Part shown: positions 12,901 to 24,332 of the stretch, one piece after another
Layout: each line of letters begins with the position of its first letter
Numbering within the stretch: position 1 is the first letter of the stretch
DNA from: Haliotis asinina
Lineage: Eukaryota > Mollusca > Gastropoda > Lepetellida > Haliotidae
DNA: 64,000 nt
Assembly (NCBI RefSeq): GCF_037392515.1
Contig: NC_090291.1
Coordinates: 18,937,501 to 19,001,500, forward strand
Direction: 5' to 3'
The notes under the pieces: model-generated
What the model saw: only the letters and a program-made list of their open reading frames with translations
Told to the model about the DNA's origin: nothing
Database searches by the model: none
Program-made: the position numbers and the translations under genes

Positions 12901-15900
12901 CAGGTTACCAGTGTCTACCACAATAAATGTGGAATCACCCACCCCGGAGTGTTGAGAATGGTCTTGTATACCTCACTGTGGAAGCACATCCAAGTAGGCA
13001 TACTGAATGGGTCACACCCTCAACTACTCCCTCCAAACAATGTCCATTGTTGCTGCCATGTTGCCTAGCAACTGAAAACTGTCCGAGCTGAAGCCCTTGG
13101 GGTCTCTTGGGGAGAAATTGTAGTACAATTCTCTGAACCTTGGAGGTACGGCCTGGAGACAGAGAGACCTTCCCTTGTGCTGTCTCGAAACTCATACCCA
13201 AGAAGATCAGATCTTGTGTGGGAACAAGCAGTGATTTCTAGAGATAGATAATCCAGCTGAACTGTGAGACTACTCATCACAGAAAATGTTGCATCTTGAC
13301 CACGTTAGCAGCAAGTGCATGAAGGGGCCAGTAATCTAGGGTGGCAGCATGTGCCCTGTGATCTGGCAACTTGCGTTTGAACTAATGTTAGTTTGGTGAA
13401 CACCCTAGGAGCTGATGCGGAAGAGGAGAACACAGAACCGATAGCACGACCCATCGAAGGAATACCTGAGGTACATAGGGTGCATAGGGACATGCAGGTA
13501 CACATCTTTGAGGTCAATGGACATGAGCCAGTCACCTTTTTCCACAGATGAGATCACTGACTGCAGTGTCTCCATTTTGAATGATGGTACCTGTAACATA
13601 TTGGTCTGACCTTTGAGATTTAGAATAGGTCTGAACCCACCATCCAGATGACCAGGAAATAAGTCAAGTAAAAACCCTATTGTTCCTGACCCACTGGAAC
13701 CACTTCGATGGCCACCTTGATAACTGGACCTCGGCATGGAGGGCTTTCTCCTTGACAACTGATACCGGAGTGTGACGGATTCCAGAAAACAGAGGTGGTT
13801 TTCACTTCTGCTGTGACATGCGGCCTTCCCTGAGTGTGGATAGGACCCAGGCATTGGAGGTGACTTTTTCCCATTCCGAGAGGAAAGCTGACCACAGACA
13901 GGGATATGTGACAGAAGACAATGAACCTCCAACGGTTGCAGTACACCAAATGCTTGGCAACAAAGGCTCTGGAGGAATTACTGTTGGAAAGCCTGGGCCA
14001 ACTTCCTCTTCCTCTGAAAAGACTGGTCCTTGCCTCTGCACTTACCCATACCTTTCCGTGCATGCAATGGCTGAGTCCACTTAGCTAACTCCTTGGCCAG
14101 AGCCGAAGGATAAGCAGGAGCAAGGACCGGGGGCCACGAGTGAGACGAATGAGGCTGCTCCAGTAAGGGCTAGGAGTCTTTCAAGGTAGAGACTGCCTCC
14201 CACACTACTCTGGTTGACCCAGGAAAGATGGTAGACCCCATTCTGTCGGGCAGCACCAGTACTGCCACTTTTATAGCGGGTGAATAATGAGCAAAAGAGA
14301 GCCTAAGACGACAGAGGCCCATATCTGCTTCATCTATCTACACCAATACCCTAATGGAGTCTCAGGCCAGACAAGATTGGACCTTGTCAGCTGCTGTGCA
14401 AGGATAGGGGAAGCTATGTCCTCCTCTGCCCCACCCACATCCATTAACTGCCTCTGCAGCTACTGAAACAGAGATAGATTGGATTGTTACCTTCAAGCAC
14501 AGGACAGCATTGTGGTGCGGCTCCTCTAAGGAGCGGTATGCATACTTCAGCACTGAAACATTTGAGGTGAAAGGCGAAAGCCAAAATCCTTGCCTGGCAG
14601 AAGCTAAGGAGCTTCCCAAGGTACCCCCAGGACGACCAACGCATAGACACAGTTGTCCACCACTTGGGGGGTTGTAAAGTCCTGACTGGCCCAGAGTAGG
14701 AAAGATGCAGAAAATCTAGCCTGTCTACAGGACTGGCTGGTCAAATTTTTTACCCGCATGCCAAAATCTAGCCTGTTCTCCAAATATAAATAAAACAGTA
14801 TTACAAGGCTAAAAAACTGGTTTGCTTTACTTTAAGCTACCATTTAATGTGCACACACGATGCACGAACTGTTAAATCTCTCCTAGTGGAATTATCTGGT
14901 TACAACACTACAGAACTAGTCTTCAGACAGGTATTCTTGGCAAGTCTTGCCCTTGGCTGTAGGGGGCCTGATGGGTCTGATGGGCCTGATGGGGAGCGCT
15001 GCAGTGATGGTCTCACAAGACAAATATGAGATTTTTGTTTTGTAAAATATTTATTACAATATTTTTACAACTGTCATGGGTATTTTAAAATGAACATTTT
15101 AATGCTTATATGTACCCCAAGGAGGAATTCTTCTGAAAAAGAATTGGAAAATACTTTGCACATTGACCACAAGCCCTAGATCTGAATACATGTATACACA
15201 TCAAATGTTCAAGGACTCCCTTTAATTCCAAACGATGCTTACCTGCTGATGCAGATTGTTGTAACGTCTGCACCAATTTTCCAATGATCTTCTTGGAAGG
15301 ACTATCATCATGAAAGTCATAGACATTGTCCACGAGTCCTGTGGTGTGTCTGGGAGAGGACCGGCCACTACGAGGTTCGTCTTCAGGAAAGTCATATGGT
15401 ATATAACCAGTGCCCTGTGTCATACGTGATGACAGGTCATCATCATTTTCTGGAAGAAAAGTATATGGGGTTTAATGGCATTCAGTCATCTACGTCAGAG
15501 ACTGTAACAACCCCGTAAGAACAGTTTCTTGCCATAGAGCCCATCATCAGATATCTGACAAATTGTGAATATACACAAAGACATTCCATCTGTCATCAAA
15601 GATAATCAGAATAACTTACCATCATTATCTGATCCTTCTGCCAGTTTTGATTTTGACATCGACCTCGATTTAAGGCTTGCTCTGTCTTTAAGATTCAAAC
15701 GTGATTTTGATTCAAAACTGGAAACAGAAGCATCAACTCGACTAGGAGACGAATGACCCTGATCTTCAATTCTTGACCTTGACCGTGATCTTGATAAGCT
15801 TGCCCTCGAGGCAGGCCTACTACCTTCAACATATCGGCTTGATGTGCTGTCCAATGAACTATCTCTTCTGGACTTGGATTTGATCTGACTGTGTTCATGG

Positions 15901-18900
15901 TCTGAATCCAATTCTGAATCATTGCTTTTTCTTGATTTCGATTTTGACACACTCTTCTCTCCCATAACAAATGACCCTTCATCCTCAGAATCCACATCCT
16001 CCCCCACATCTGCTATCATGTCCCCTCCCCCACGTTCTATGGCATGTGCACTTTTGACTTTGCCATCACTAACAATGGATCCTGGAGATACTGACATATT
16101 GCCAGATCGTCTGTTGCTACTGGGAGTACCTCTTCTTGATGATCTGGTCTCCTTAGGTGTCCTTGTCTTGAGCGTACTATCTGGAGAGAGGTAGGCGTCT
16201 GAAACATCTGACAAGCTCCTACTGGGTGTAACACCAGAAACATTCTTCGAAGAAGCAATGGATTGTCTTTTGGATGGTGTGATTCTGCTATGGGACAGCG
16301 ACTTCCTTGGTGATTCCAATGCAGATGTATCATCTTTGGCTGAAGTGTCAGATACATCTCGCAAAGACCTGTGTGCACTCCTTCTCCTTGATCTGTTAGC
16401 TTCCCTGCCAATCTCCATGGTCTGAATACACAAGCGAGCGAGTGAGTGAGTAAGAGAGTGAGTGAGTGAGTGAGTGAGTGAGTGAGCGAGCGAGCGAGCA
16501 CAGTGTTCACAAATAGTGTCTGACCCTCTGAAAAATCCAGCAGATTTGCCAACGGTCAGACAGAAGTCCCCAACCCACTGACCCTAGTGTCTGACTGAAT
16601 ATATCACAATAACTTTGTCTGAAGTTGTTATTTGTGGCATGTGACACTTGTTCACTGTTTATAAATTTATGTTTATAATGTGTGTCATTATAATATGTTA
16701 GTAATTTTAATGCCAATAATTAGAAATGTAAAATCTGAAATGTGTATTAATTTTATTCTGTGGGTCCTTTGAATTTTCAGTGGGTCAGACAGACATCTGA
16801 TATTTAAAGGACTGAATGTTCTGTTACTATGAAATACTATTCGTGAACACTGTGACCATATTCCAGTTGTGCAAATTGATCTTCATGACATGAATCACTG
16901 GATTGTCTGGACTGGTCTTTTCACAGACAAACATCATACATCTGGAACCTGTGACATCAAACAACAAACAAGCAGTCTCTTTCTTGGTGTAACTGGCGAC
17001 TGACAGGATCGCGTCGTCAGGCTTGCTGACTTGGTTAACACATGTCATCAGTTCCCCAGTCACAGATCAACACAGATCGGTGCTTATGCAGTTGATCACT
17101 GGATAGTCTGGTCCAGACTCGATCATTGACAGAACGCCACCATATTGCTTAAATACTGCTGAGCGTGGCATAAAACAAAGTTCACCTACTCACTCCTTCT
17201 TGAGAATGTAAACACACAAAAATGTAATTTTCTGAATAAACTTGATATTTTATACTTATCCGAACTCATACTTATTGCTTATCTCCTCTTCCCTGGTGAA
17301 GGTAGTGGAACACATGAAATCCCTTGAAGTTCCCTTCTAAAAGAAGCAGACATAAAACACACTCACCCATGTATAGCCTCCCCTATCAAGCGCAACCAGT
17401 CATGTCACCTGACATGCTCTTTGCTCTCTCCTTGTACATTGCCCGTCACAAGAATTAAGTAATTCAGCATGCCTGTGCGGGGCGGCTGGGAGGGCTTTTG
17501 TCATGAGTCAGGATAAGTATAAAATATCAATTTTATTCAGAAAATTACTTTCAGAAAAATTTTTCCTTATCCTGACTCATGCTCATTGCTTACAGAATCA
17601 GGCGGAAACGGTGGTGGGTGAGGCCATGCTGGATTCTGCTGACTGACAAAATAAAGTCGAATAATTTTCCCCCCAACGGGAACTTGTAAGGGTAATAATT
17701 CAGTCCTACTCTTCAAATATTCATTGTAGGTTCTGGGGTGATCACATCCAGTCGAACTTATCTTCAACAGAAGGTTTCATTGACTGGAATGTGGTGACAT
17801 CGAAAGTAACTAGCATCCTGCTAGTTTCTGATGCAACTGAATGTCAAGATATTGCAGTCAAGACTACTTGCAACAGCTTCATGTGGCTCTGACTTCATGT
17901 GGGTTGGAGGCTCACAGAGGATCCAATCCTGCTGCTTTATAGGCTCTCAATATAACAGCTCTGATCTACACTGAGATAGTGTTGTGGGATACTTCCGTAG
18001 GTGTCTTATTGGATATAGAGATAAATAGGCGCTTGAAACGTTGCCTTCTAGACTTGGTATGTACGATGTATATTTTCAATGCTCTGACTGAACATAATAA
18101 TAAATCTTGAGTATCATGAGGTTTCAGGATTGAAGATAATGCTGGTATGTGGAATTGTCTATCCAGTTGACCTGGCAGTTGATTTTCCGCAATAAAATTC
18201 TAGGATGAGCTGTCTGCTGATGATTTGCATCAAAGCTCATGCGGTTGAAGTCTAGAGCATGACACGCATGCAGCTGTAGCTAAGTCAAGTTAAAAACAGC
18301 ATCTTCTGAATTAGCAGTTCAAATGAGGTCCGATCAAGCGGTTCGTATGCATCACTTGTGAGATGTTGAAGTACAATGTTTAGATCCCATGCTGTTGATA
18401 TTCCAACTTGAAGGAGTGTAGAATGGCAAATAGCTCAGGTACTTTAGTCAGCTTGGTTCCCATTTCCATGGTGACAACTGAGCTGAGAGCTGCCAAGTAT
18501 GTAGATAATGTAGAGTCTTTCAGACCTCTGGAATGTCATAAGTGACAAATATTCTGCTATCTGCAGATATGTTGCCTTCAGCTGTCTCAGTAGTCATGAG
18601 GTAGAAGTATTGAAGACAAGGCTGACATGCAGAACTGTCTGTCCGGTTGACCTGGCAGCTGTCTGATTTTCTCAATGACTCTTGGTAGCAGCACTGGAGG
18701 AGGAAACGCGAATGCATTCAGTCCTTCCCATGAGATGCCGAGAGCGTCTGATGCCCAAGTTAACGGATCTGGTGCCAGTGACACAAATGCTGCTGTCTGT
18801 TAGTTGAACCTTGTTACAAATATGTCTATTTGCAGTGATCCAAACCTCCAGCTGATTAGTTAAAACGTCTCTCAATGCAGCATATACGTATACTCTGTTG

Positions 18901-21900
18901 GTGATAGACAAAGAGGGCGAGATAAGGCCTCTGCCATATGCATGATGTTGCAGGCTCCTGGTATGTGAGATACTTTTATTTGGAGATTCACACTGTCGAC
19001 CACGTTGAAGAGTAGAAACGTCAGGTGTAATAGAGATGGAGGTCTCATTGACCTAGTTGACCCTTTTTTACGTAGAAGGCTACTGTTAAGTTGTCCGTCA
19101 GTAACTTGTCTCTCGATCAGTGATGGATAACATGCATCACCACTTTCATCTCCAACTGTTGTTTAGATGACCTTATCAAGCTCACGTTGGATGCAGACGT
19201 CTGCATCGAACAGGTGTGTTGAGTGCAGTGATGGCTGCCTCGTAGAGATGTCTGCCACGATGACCGAGGCTGCTGACGAAGTCTACCTTGTCTGACGATC
19301 CGGAGCGGTGATGATGTAGTCATGGCCGATCTAGGAGCAGCTGTCAACGTAGTTGAAGACTGTAGTCTTCGTTCTTCTTCAGCATGACCTTCCCAAGCTC
19401 ATGTTGCATCAACGGTGGCTCATCGTAGATATGTCGTTCCTGTAGAGGGACAATCTCGTCACCACAGGACTTCTTCGTCAAAGAATGTCAATTCTGAGAT
19501 GACTTCGTTGCAGACGACGCCGTCTTTGACGACAATGGTGATCTACACTTCTTAGACTCTGACGGCCCCGTTCCCGATGAAGTACTCTTCTGTGGTCTAG
19601 GGGACGACTCGCTGGACCCAAAGTATAACCCCGGGGACACATCTGACTGATAACTGGAACGAAATTCAGCAGTTAATGAAAAAAAATGGTTACCCAAAGC
19701 TAAATCACCCAATTAGACATGACTAATGAAAGTCAACAATGCCTGTCCCCTGCACGCCTGTGAAAAGAACGAATTTCTGCAATAAATTCTGAAACAGATA
19801 CATTTCTGTAATGTTCACAGCAAATAGTGGAAGAACATAAGGACTTACATGCCGGAGAAACTAAAAGCGGGTCAACCGCTTACAGCCGTAATTTACACTG
19901 TAAACACCATTTCATCAACGGAGATGACGAAATATGTGCTATATCAACACACAATAATCACGAATAAACAAATTGTCATACATATACATAAACCAAATAC
20001 TGCATTCAACACAACTATAGTTAAAGGACCGAAATAATTGAAAAACTTATCGCCATAGTGGAGATTCCAGGTAACTTCAGCCGCCCTCGCCGGGCGATAA
20101 GGAGAGAGTAAAGAGCATGGCAGGTCACATGACCGGTTGCGCTGGAAAGGGGAGGCTATATGTGGGTGAGTGTATTTTACGTCTGCTTCTTTTAGAAGGG
20201 AACTTAAAGGGATTTCAGGTGTTCCACTACCTTCGCCAGGGAAGAGGAGATAAGAAATAAGCATGAGTCAGGATAAGGAAAAACCTGTGTCTTCACACAA
20301 TAATTGGGATGGTAAATATAAAAAGATACATCAGTTGGTATCTCCTCATGATATACCTGTTCCTCGGCACTATGTTCCTCATCTTCATCAGTTGAGAACT
20401 CCAGCTCTTTTCCACTCTGCTGCTGTTTGGCAAGCTTTTCACTTCTACGCCGGACGATGTTTATGGGCAGCCTCTGCCTGCCACCACGGGTCTTCTGTGC
20501 TTCCTTGGTAAGCTTATTTTCATGGAAGCTGGAAGTATGAATACACGATTAGTCTTTCCTCACAGGTGGTAATTGTGAATAAGCATATGGGTCAGTGTGA
20601 TGGCCCTATGGTCAAGCCACAGCACTGAAAGGTTGATATGAAAGGATTTTCATTCCTTACATGCAATAATGACATTGTTGCTGTTCGTTCCAGCACTATT
20701 CCAGCTTTATAACACACTGGATACATTCCAGAGGAATTGCTTATTATCTGATCCACACAATCAAACAAATCATACAACACAATTGGTTACCTCTTATATT
20801 TGCCATAGCTGATGAAGACTTAATCAAATCCAGCACTTCCTTTCAGTCATTACTGATACCACAGATCAAATCACAATCACAATCTTTGACCCTTTAACCT
20901 AGACCCTATAGAAATCCTTGACCTTGACTCAGACACCTTTTGCTGCTATACACCACATAAACCAGCTGTCCTTGACCTTTAATGTTACTGAATCATATGT
21001 ACATACATAACTTGTAACAAACTGTTATTGTGGTTGTGAGAAAGTCTCCATTCCATACAACAATATTTCCTGAATGAAACGATTTGCAGCACATTTCCTG
21101 AGCAAATGAACATCAAAGCAGCCTTGACCTTTAAACTAAGTGAATTACAAACGAAAATCTACCCCATTGTTTTATGGGTAGTGTTAATGGCTGTCATGTA
21201 CTCAACAATAATGTGCCCATGGCTGATAAAGAAGAAGAAATCGTACATCAGATGTCTTGCCATTCAGAAGCTATATATATATAGGTCTCTATATATTCAT
21301 GTACAGAACCTAAATAACACTAAGGGCTTACCTAATTATCTCAAAAAGGTTTCTAAAACTGTACATGTAATTGATTAAGAGAATTACCTCACTTCTATTG
21401 GCTGAAAGCTTATTTCATTGTCGGGGAGGTCTCCTACACTTGACCGGGAAACAGATTTGTCTCCCTTGGCTACTCTCACTTCTGGTGTTTGTTCCAAACC
21501 TACAATTCAAAATGTCATTGCCAAATAAAACAAGTAGATTATCTTTGCTGAAAATTTCCAGTGAAATATTTTGCTGAATATAGCAAGTGTATTATCTTTG
21601 ATGAATATATCACTTGCATTATCTTTCATGAATACAGCAGGTGTATTATATTTGATGAATATATCAGTATACCATCTTTGAAGAATACATCAAGAGCATT
21701 ATCTTTGCTGAATACATCAGGTCCATTATCTTTGATGCATACATCAAGCACTTCATTATATTTGCTGAATATATCAAGTACTTAATTATCTTTGCTGAAT
21801 ATATCAAATGCATTATTTTTAGGGATACATCTGTTGCATTATCTTTGATAAATATATCAAGTGCAATATCTTTTATGAGAGAGAGAAGAGAGAGTTATGT

Positions 21901-23909
21901 GTTATTTTTGATGAACACATCAAGTGCATCACCGTTGCTGAATATACCAGGTGCATTGTCTTTGGTGACTACATTAAGTGCTGCATTATCTTTGATGCAT
22001 AAATCAGGGGTATTATCTTTGATGAACACATCACTCCACCAAAATCAATTCAAGCCAATTGAAATAGTCCAGTTTTTCCATCTCCAAATTTTTGTGGTTA
22101 AAAGAATCTTGAATAATGTAATTTTGATACACAACACAGATAGAATACCAACCATGGTTTGTCAACTTTTCAGTGATTGGCCCATCAGTAAATAGCAACC
22201 AGTCAAATATCTGTGTTCTTTTTATAAGCTCCGAAAACAATTCATAATCATAATGTCGAGTAAACGTGGTCGAAAACTTAAACACATTCAAAATAAAGTA
22301 TCTCATTTTTTTACTCTACAAACAGAAAACTATTTCATCTGAGGACTGCTAAATAAATTTTAAAGCAAGCCCTCTGTTTCACAAACATATTAAATTGATG
22401 GTAATTTTTTTATAGAACTTGCACCATTAGCTGTTCACTCCATCAAAACAGATGTAGAAGAAGGCACATATTATTTCTTTCAGAACAAGTGGATAAAGCC
22501 ATATTAGCAGATTTTAGAAATATTGTGGATATCAAAAAGAACAGATACCCACTTGAAACAGGAAGTACCCACTTAGTTTCAAAAGTATGGGTATCACACC
22601 CACATAGTCAATAGCTGATCTGGAGCTTACAGTTAGAAGTCACCAGATCACATGGCTTGTTGGAAGTGGAAGAATTACTTCAGACACTCATCTCATTTTC
22701 TTATCTCAAAAAAAACATTGCAGTTGAAGGTGTCAAGACAGAACACAAGACTTGTAAATTTAACCGTTAGAAACCTAATTTAACAGTACACTGCAAGTAA
22801 AACGGCAGTTTCCGATAACACTCGCCTTGATCCAAGAAACCTTTGATCATTGTTCTTGGTGTAAACTGACTGACAACTTTATCCATTGATGGAATCCCCA
22901 GGGAGGATCGCCGGCGTGACTTTTTCACCTTGGTAGAAGAAGGGGGAGGTAACTCCCCAACTCTCTTGCTCTTTCGTGTTGATGGAACTGCAGTATCTTG
23001 TGTGTCAATAAAACCTTGAATCTGAAATATTGTGTGAATACCTCTGCAAAGGTACATTCATTTCAACTTGAAATACCATATTTGAACTAATTTGAAATAA
23101 AACCATGACTATGATTAACATCATCAGGGAATGGTCATGTATTATAGGATAGGTTTGGGCCTGTGGGAAAAGGATAGGGGTACTTAGGGTTTTAGTTTGA
23201 TTGGTCATGTCATTATAAATTTGACACCTTACTATTTATTCAGATATCGAAAAATATATAAATGCACGCAAATGTGGGCTTTGGTTTTGTTGCTCAATGA
23301 CGTACTCAGCAACGTTCCTGCTAGGGTCGGGACAAGACCAGATAATCCAGTGATCAACAGCATGAGCATCAATCTACACAAATGGGATACAATGACATGT
23401 ATCAACCAAGTCAGCAAGCCTGACCACTCGAGCCCATCAGTCGCCTCTTACGGCAAACACTGGTTCTTGCAGATAAATTCTAATTTGGATCTTCAACGGG
23501 TCTATTCCTATAGCAACTGTTCATTTGATAAAGTGTGTGTGAGGGGTGGGGGCAAAGAGGGAGAAGAGAGTGCAAGGATGCAAGAAGAAAATGCATTGAT
23601 GGAAGGGGAAAAATAGCAAAAGAAATGTCGGTATAGGGGTTGGGTGTTCGCAAAAGAGCAAAATAAGACACAGTCCAAAACCTATAGCTATTTATAATAT
23701 CCAAACTATACACATACAAGGTGTCTTGGGGTCAAGTCCTCTTCAAGGGCAGCTCTCTGTCGCTTTGATGCAGAAGCTGATTTGGAAGATGAACCATATG
23801 TCGGAGACTGCGACACAGGCCTTCTCTTCCTCGCTGGATGGGTGCTTTTCTCTGTTGCAACATTGTCTGCATATTGTTGGATCAAATTCCGGGGAGTGTG
23901 CTTTGACAT
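6941..23909 (-). CDS. CENPT: Centromere protein T, histone-fold kinetochore protein (12 coding exons)
   Basis: CENP-T is the constitutive centromere protein that pairs with CENP-W through a histone fold and recruits outer-kinetochore complexes through its N-terminal tail. Coding exons, in order: 23909-23718, 23021-22826, 21499-21388, 20528-20357, 16421-15620, 15449-15243, 11171-11056, 10157-10093, 9870-9739, 8304-8167, 7753-7649, 7061-6941. All phases agree and the product is 785 aa. The last exons give SAQFWENAAKDLETYALHA, HRKTIEESDVELLMKRQ and LVEKYLPLELRQEIIPISR, the diagnostic CENP-T histone fold plus C-terminal helices. The N-terminus carries TPRNLI (Thr5), TPRHLI (Thr60) and TPRTMI (Thr118). 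The middle is Ser/Arg/Asp-rich and disordered. The start ATG lies 4 bases inside an exon with a TTTATCAG acceptor, so a 5' untranslated exon lies further upstream. The exon 2 donor appears to be GC rather than GT. Two introns hold DIRS-like fossils. Confidence 0.93.
7935..8085. repeat. Minisatellite, about 41-bp unit, under four copies
   Basis: The unit TGAACATACTGATTTAACAA followed by ATATTTACTATCTCAGCAAC repeats about 3.6 times with small changes. It lies in the CENP-T intron between the exons ending at 7753 and beginning at 8167. It is non-coding. Confidence 0.8.
8305..9738. other. CENP-T intron, nothing further recognised
   Basis: AT-rich intronic DNA between two coding exons. Several open frames exist (for example 8582-9081) but none has splice support or family resemblance. 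Confidence 0.5.
10310..10535. repeat. Minisatellite, 38-bp unit, about six copies
   Basis: Tandem copies of TATGACAGTACTCAAACTGG followed by TGGCCAATTGAAGGGC. A further degenerate unit (GTGACAGTACCTGAAATAGTGG) lies at about 10988-11010 in the same CENP-T intron, beyond the MITE at 10546-10717. Confidence 0.8.
10546..10717. mobile_element. pogo/Tigger-like MITE
   Basis: A 172 bp non-coding element with terminal inverted repeats CAGTGGAAGCT...AACCAGCA at left and TGCTGG...AGCTTCCACTG at right. It is flanked by TA on both sides (10544-10545 and 10718-10719), as expected for a Tc1/mariner/pogo target duplication. The CAGTGGAAGCTnnnnAAACC-type end resembles pogo/Tigger ends; the family call comes from memory. 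Confidence 0.7.
11335..12010 (-). repeat. Dispersed repeat, terminal part of the DIRS-like fossil, copy 1
   Basis: This stretch is recognisably similar, in the same orientation, to 28800-29400. Shared blocks include AGTGTCATTA-AAACCAGTCTTTATC, GTGAAAATACT and GTGTTCAG-GTTTTC-AACGATAC. It adjoins and partly overlaps the tyrosine-recombinase-like end of the fossil at 11950-14760, so it is probably that element's terminal region. Confidence 0.6.
11950..14760 (-). mobile_element. DIRS-like retroelement fossil A (broken), in a CENP-T intron
   Basis: Read on the minus strand, the parts appear in DIRS order. A poorly defined Gag-like region lies at about 14000-14700. A reverse transcriptase segment follows at about 13405-13640 (FRPILNLK and MSIDLKDVYLHVP, the DIRS-type RT motifs). 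Then come an RNase H-like segment at about 12580-12780 and a tyrosine-recombinase-like segment at about 11980-12240. It is clearly broken, with several interruptions, and carries no apparent function today. It lies in the same orientation as CENP-T within the intron between the exons ending at 15243 and starting at 11171. Moderate decay suggests an old copy. The family call rests on RT and recombinase resemblance and is fairly firm. Confidence 0.75.
16435..16500. repeat. Microsatellite (GAGT)n / (GAGC)n
   Basis: A run of GAGTGAGTGAGT with GAGCGAGC at both ends, starting about 15 bases upstream of the CENP-T exon at 16421-15620. It resembles the ACTC tail of the local SINEs and may be a leftover SINE tail. 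Confidence 0.8.
16980..17192 (+). mobile_element. SINE family B, diverged copy
   Basis: It matches the family B body (GACTTGGTTAACACATGTCATC, TGATCACTGGATAGTCTGGTC) and ends with the GCTGAGCGTGGCATAAAAC-type tail. The head is eroded. A shorter related piece lies just before it, at about 16850-16925. Confidence 0.75.
17222..20285 (-). mobile_element. DIRS-like retroelement fossil B (broken) with inverted terminal repeats
   Basis: The ends are inverted repeats of about 200 bp: 17255-17440 pairs with about 20070-20285 (shared TTATCTCCTCTTCCCTGG and CCCTTCTAAAAGAAGCAGAC as read from the left). A second inverted pair, 17222-17262 with about 17505-17550, sits inside the left end. Inverted termini with extra internal complementarity are a hallmark of DIRS elements. 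Inside, on the minus strand at about 18590-18790, is a stretch resembling the conserved segment after the DIRS RNase H (WASDALGISWEGLNAFAFPP). A Ser/Lys-rich Gag-like piece lies at 19488-19712. The element is broken by several interruptions and lies in sense orientation in a CENP-T intron. Confidence 0.7.
20529..21387. other. CENP-T intron, nothing recognised
   Basis: Intronic sequence between two CENP-T coding exons. I see no repeat family, exon or other feature in it. Confidence 0.5.
21545..22035. repeat. Minisatellite, about 27-bp unit, roughly fifteen copies
   Basis: Degenerate tandem copies of GATGAATATATCAAGTGCAT plus TATCTTT fill almost 500 bases. Most units are 27 bases, with some of 29-33. 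It begins about 45 bases upstream (in the transcription sense) of the CENP-T exon at 21499-21388. Because the unit is mostly a multiple of three and poor in stops, it leaves artificial open frames. Confidence 0.85.
23285..23520 (-). mobile_element. SINE family B, diverged copy
   Basis: Read on +, it has the tail-side fragment ACTCAGCAACGTTCC, then GACCAGATAATCCAGTGATC, ATGACATGTATCAACCAAGTC and GTCGCCTCTTACG. It lies in CENP-T intron 1 and is heavily mutated, so no target duplication was identified. Confidence 0.75.
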
Positions 23910-24332
23910 TTTCCTGATAAATGAAAAAACAATACATGGACCTATGATTTTTACATTATATTATACATCTGGAACTTGTCAATACGTACGATATCAATTA
24001 ATTATTTACAAATGCATAAAGTTCATACATAAACATAGAACATGTATCTCAGACCAATATTGGAATCTGCACATTTCTGATTTGCCGACAATGGTCCCTT
24101 CAGCCTTATGGACTGTGTAACGTTACATGATTTACTTCGTTTCGCAAAAGGGAACACTTTTAAAGAAGAATGAGTTGTCTCCTCTGGCACGAGCTTGAAA
24201 AAAACATGGCTGTGTAGCCTGATTATGAAGATTAATAAAAAATAAACATGTGTTGGACCCTCAGCTTATCATTTCATCACAGGGACAAAGCATGACAGAC
24301 TGACCCCAAAGAAAAATAAACATCATGATGCA

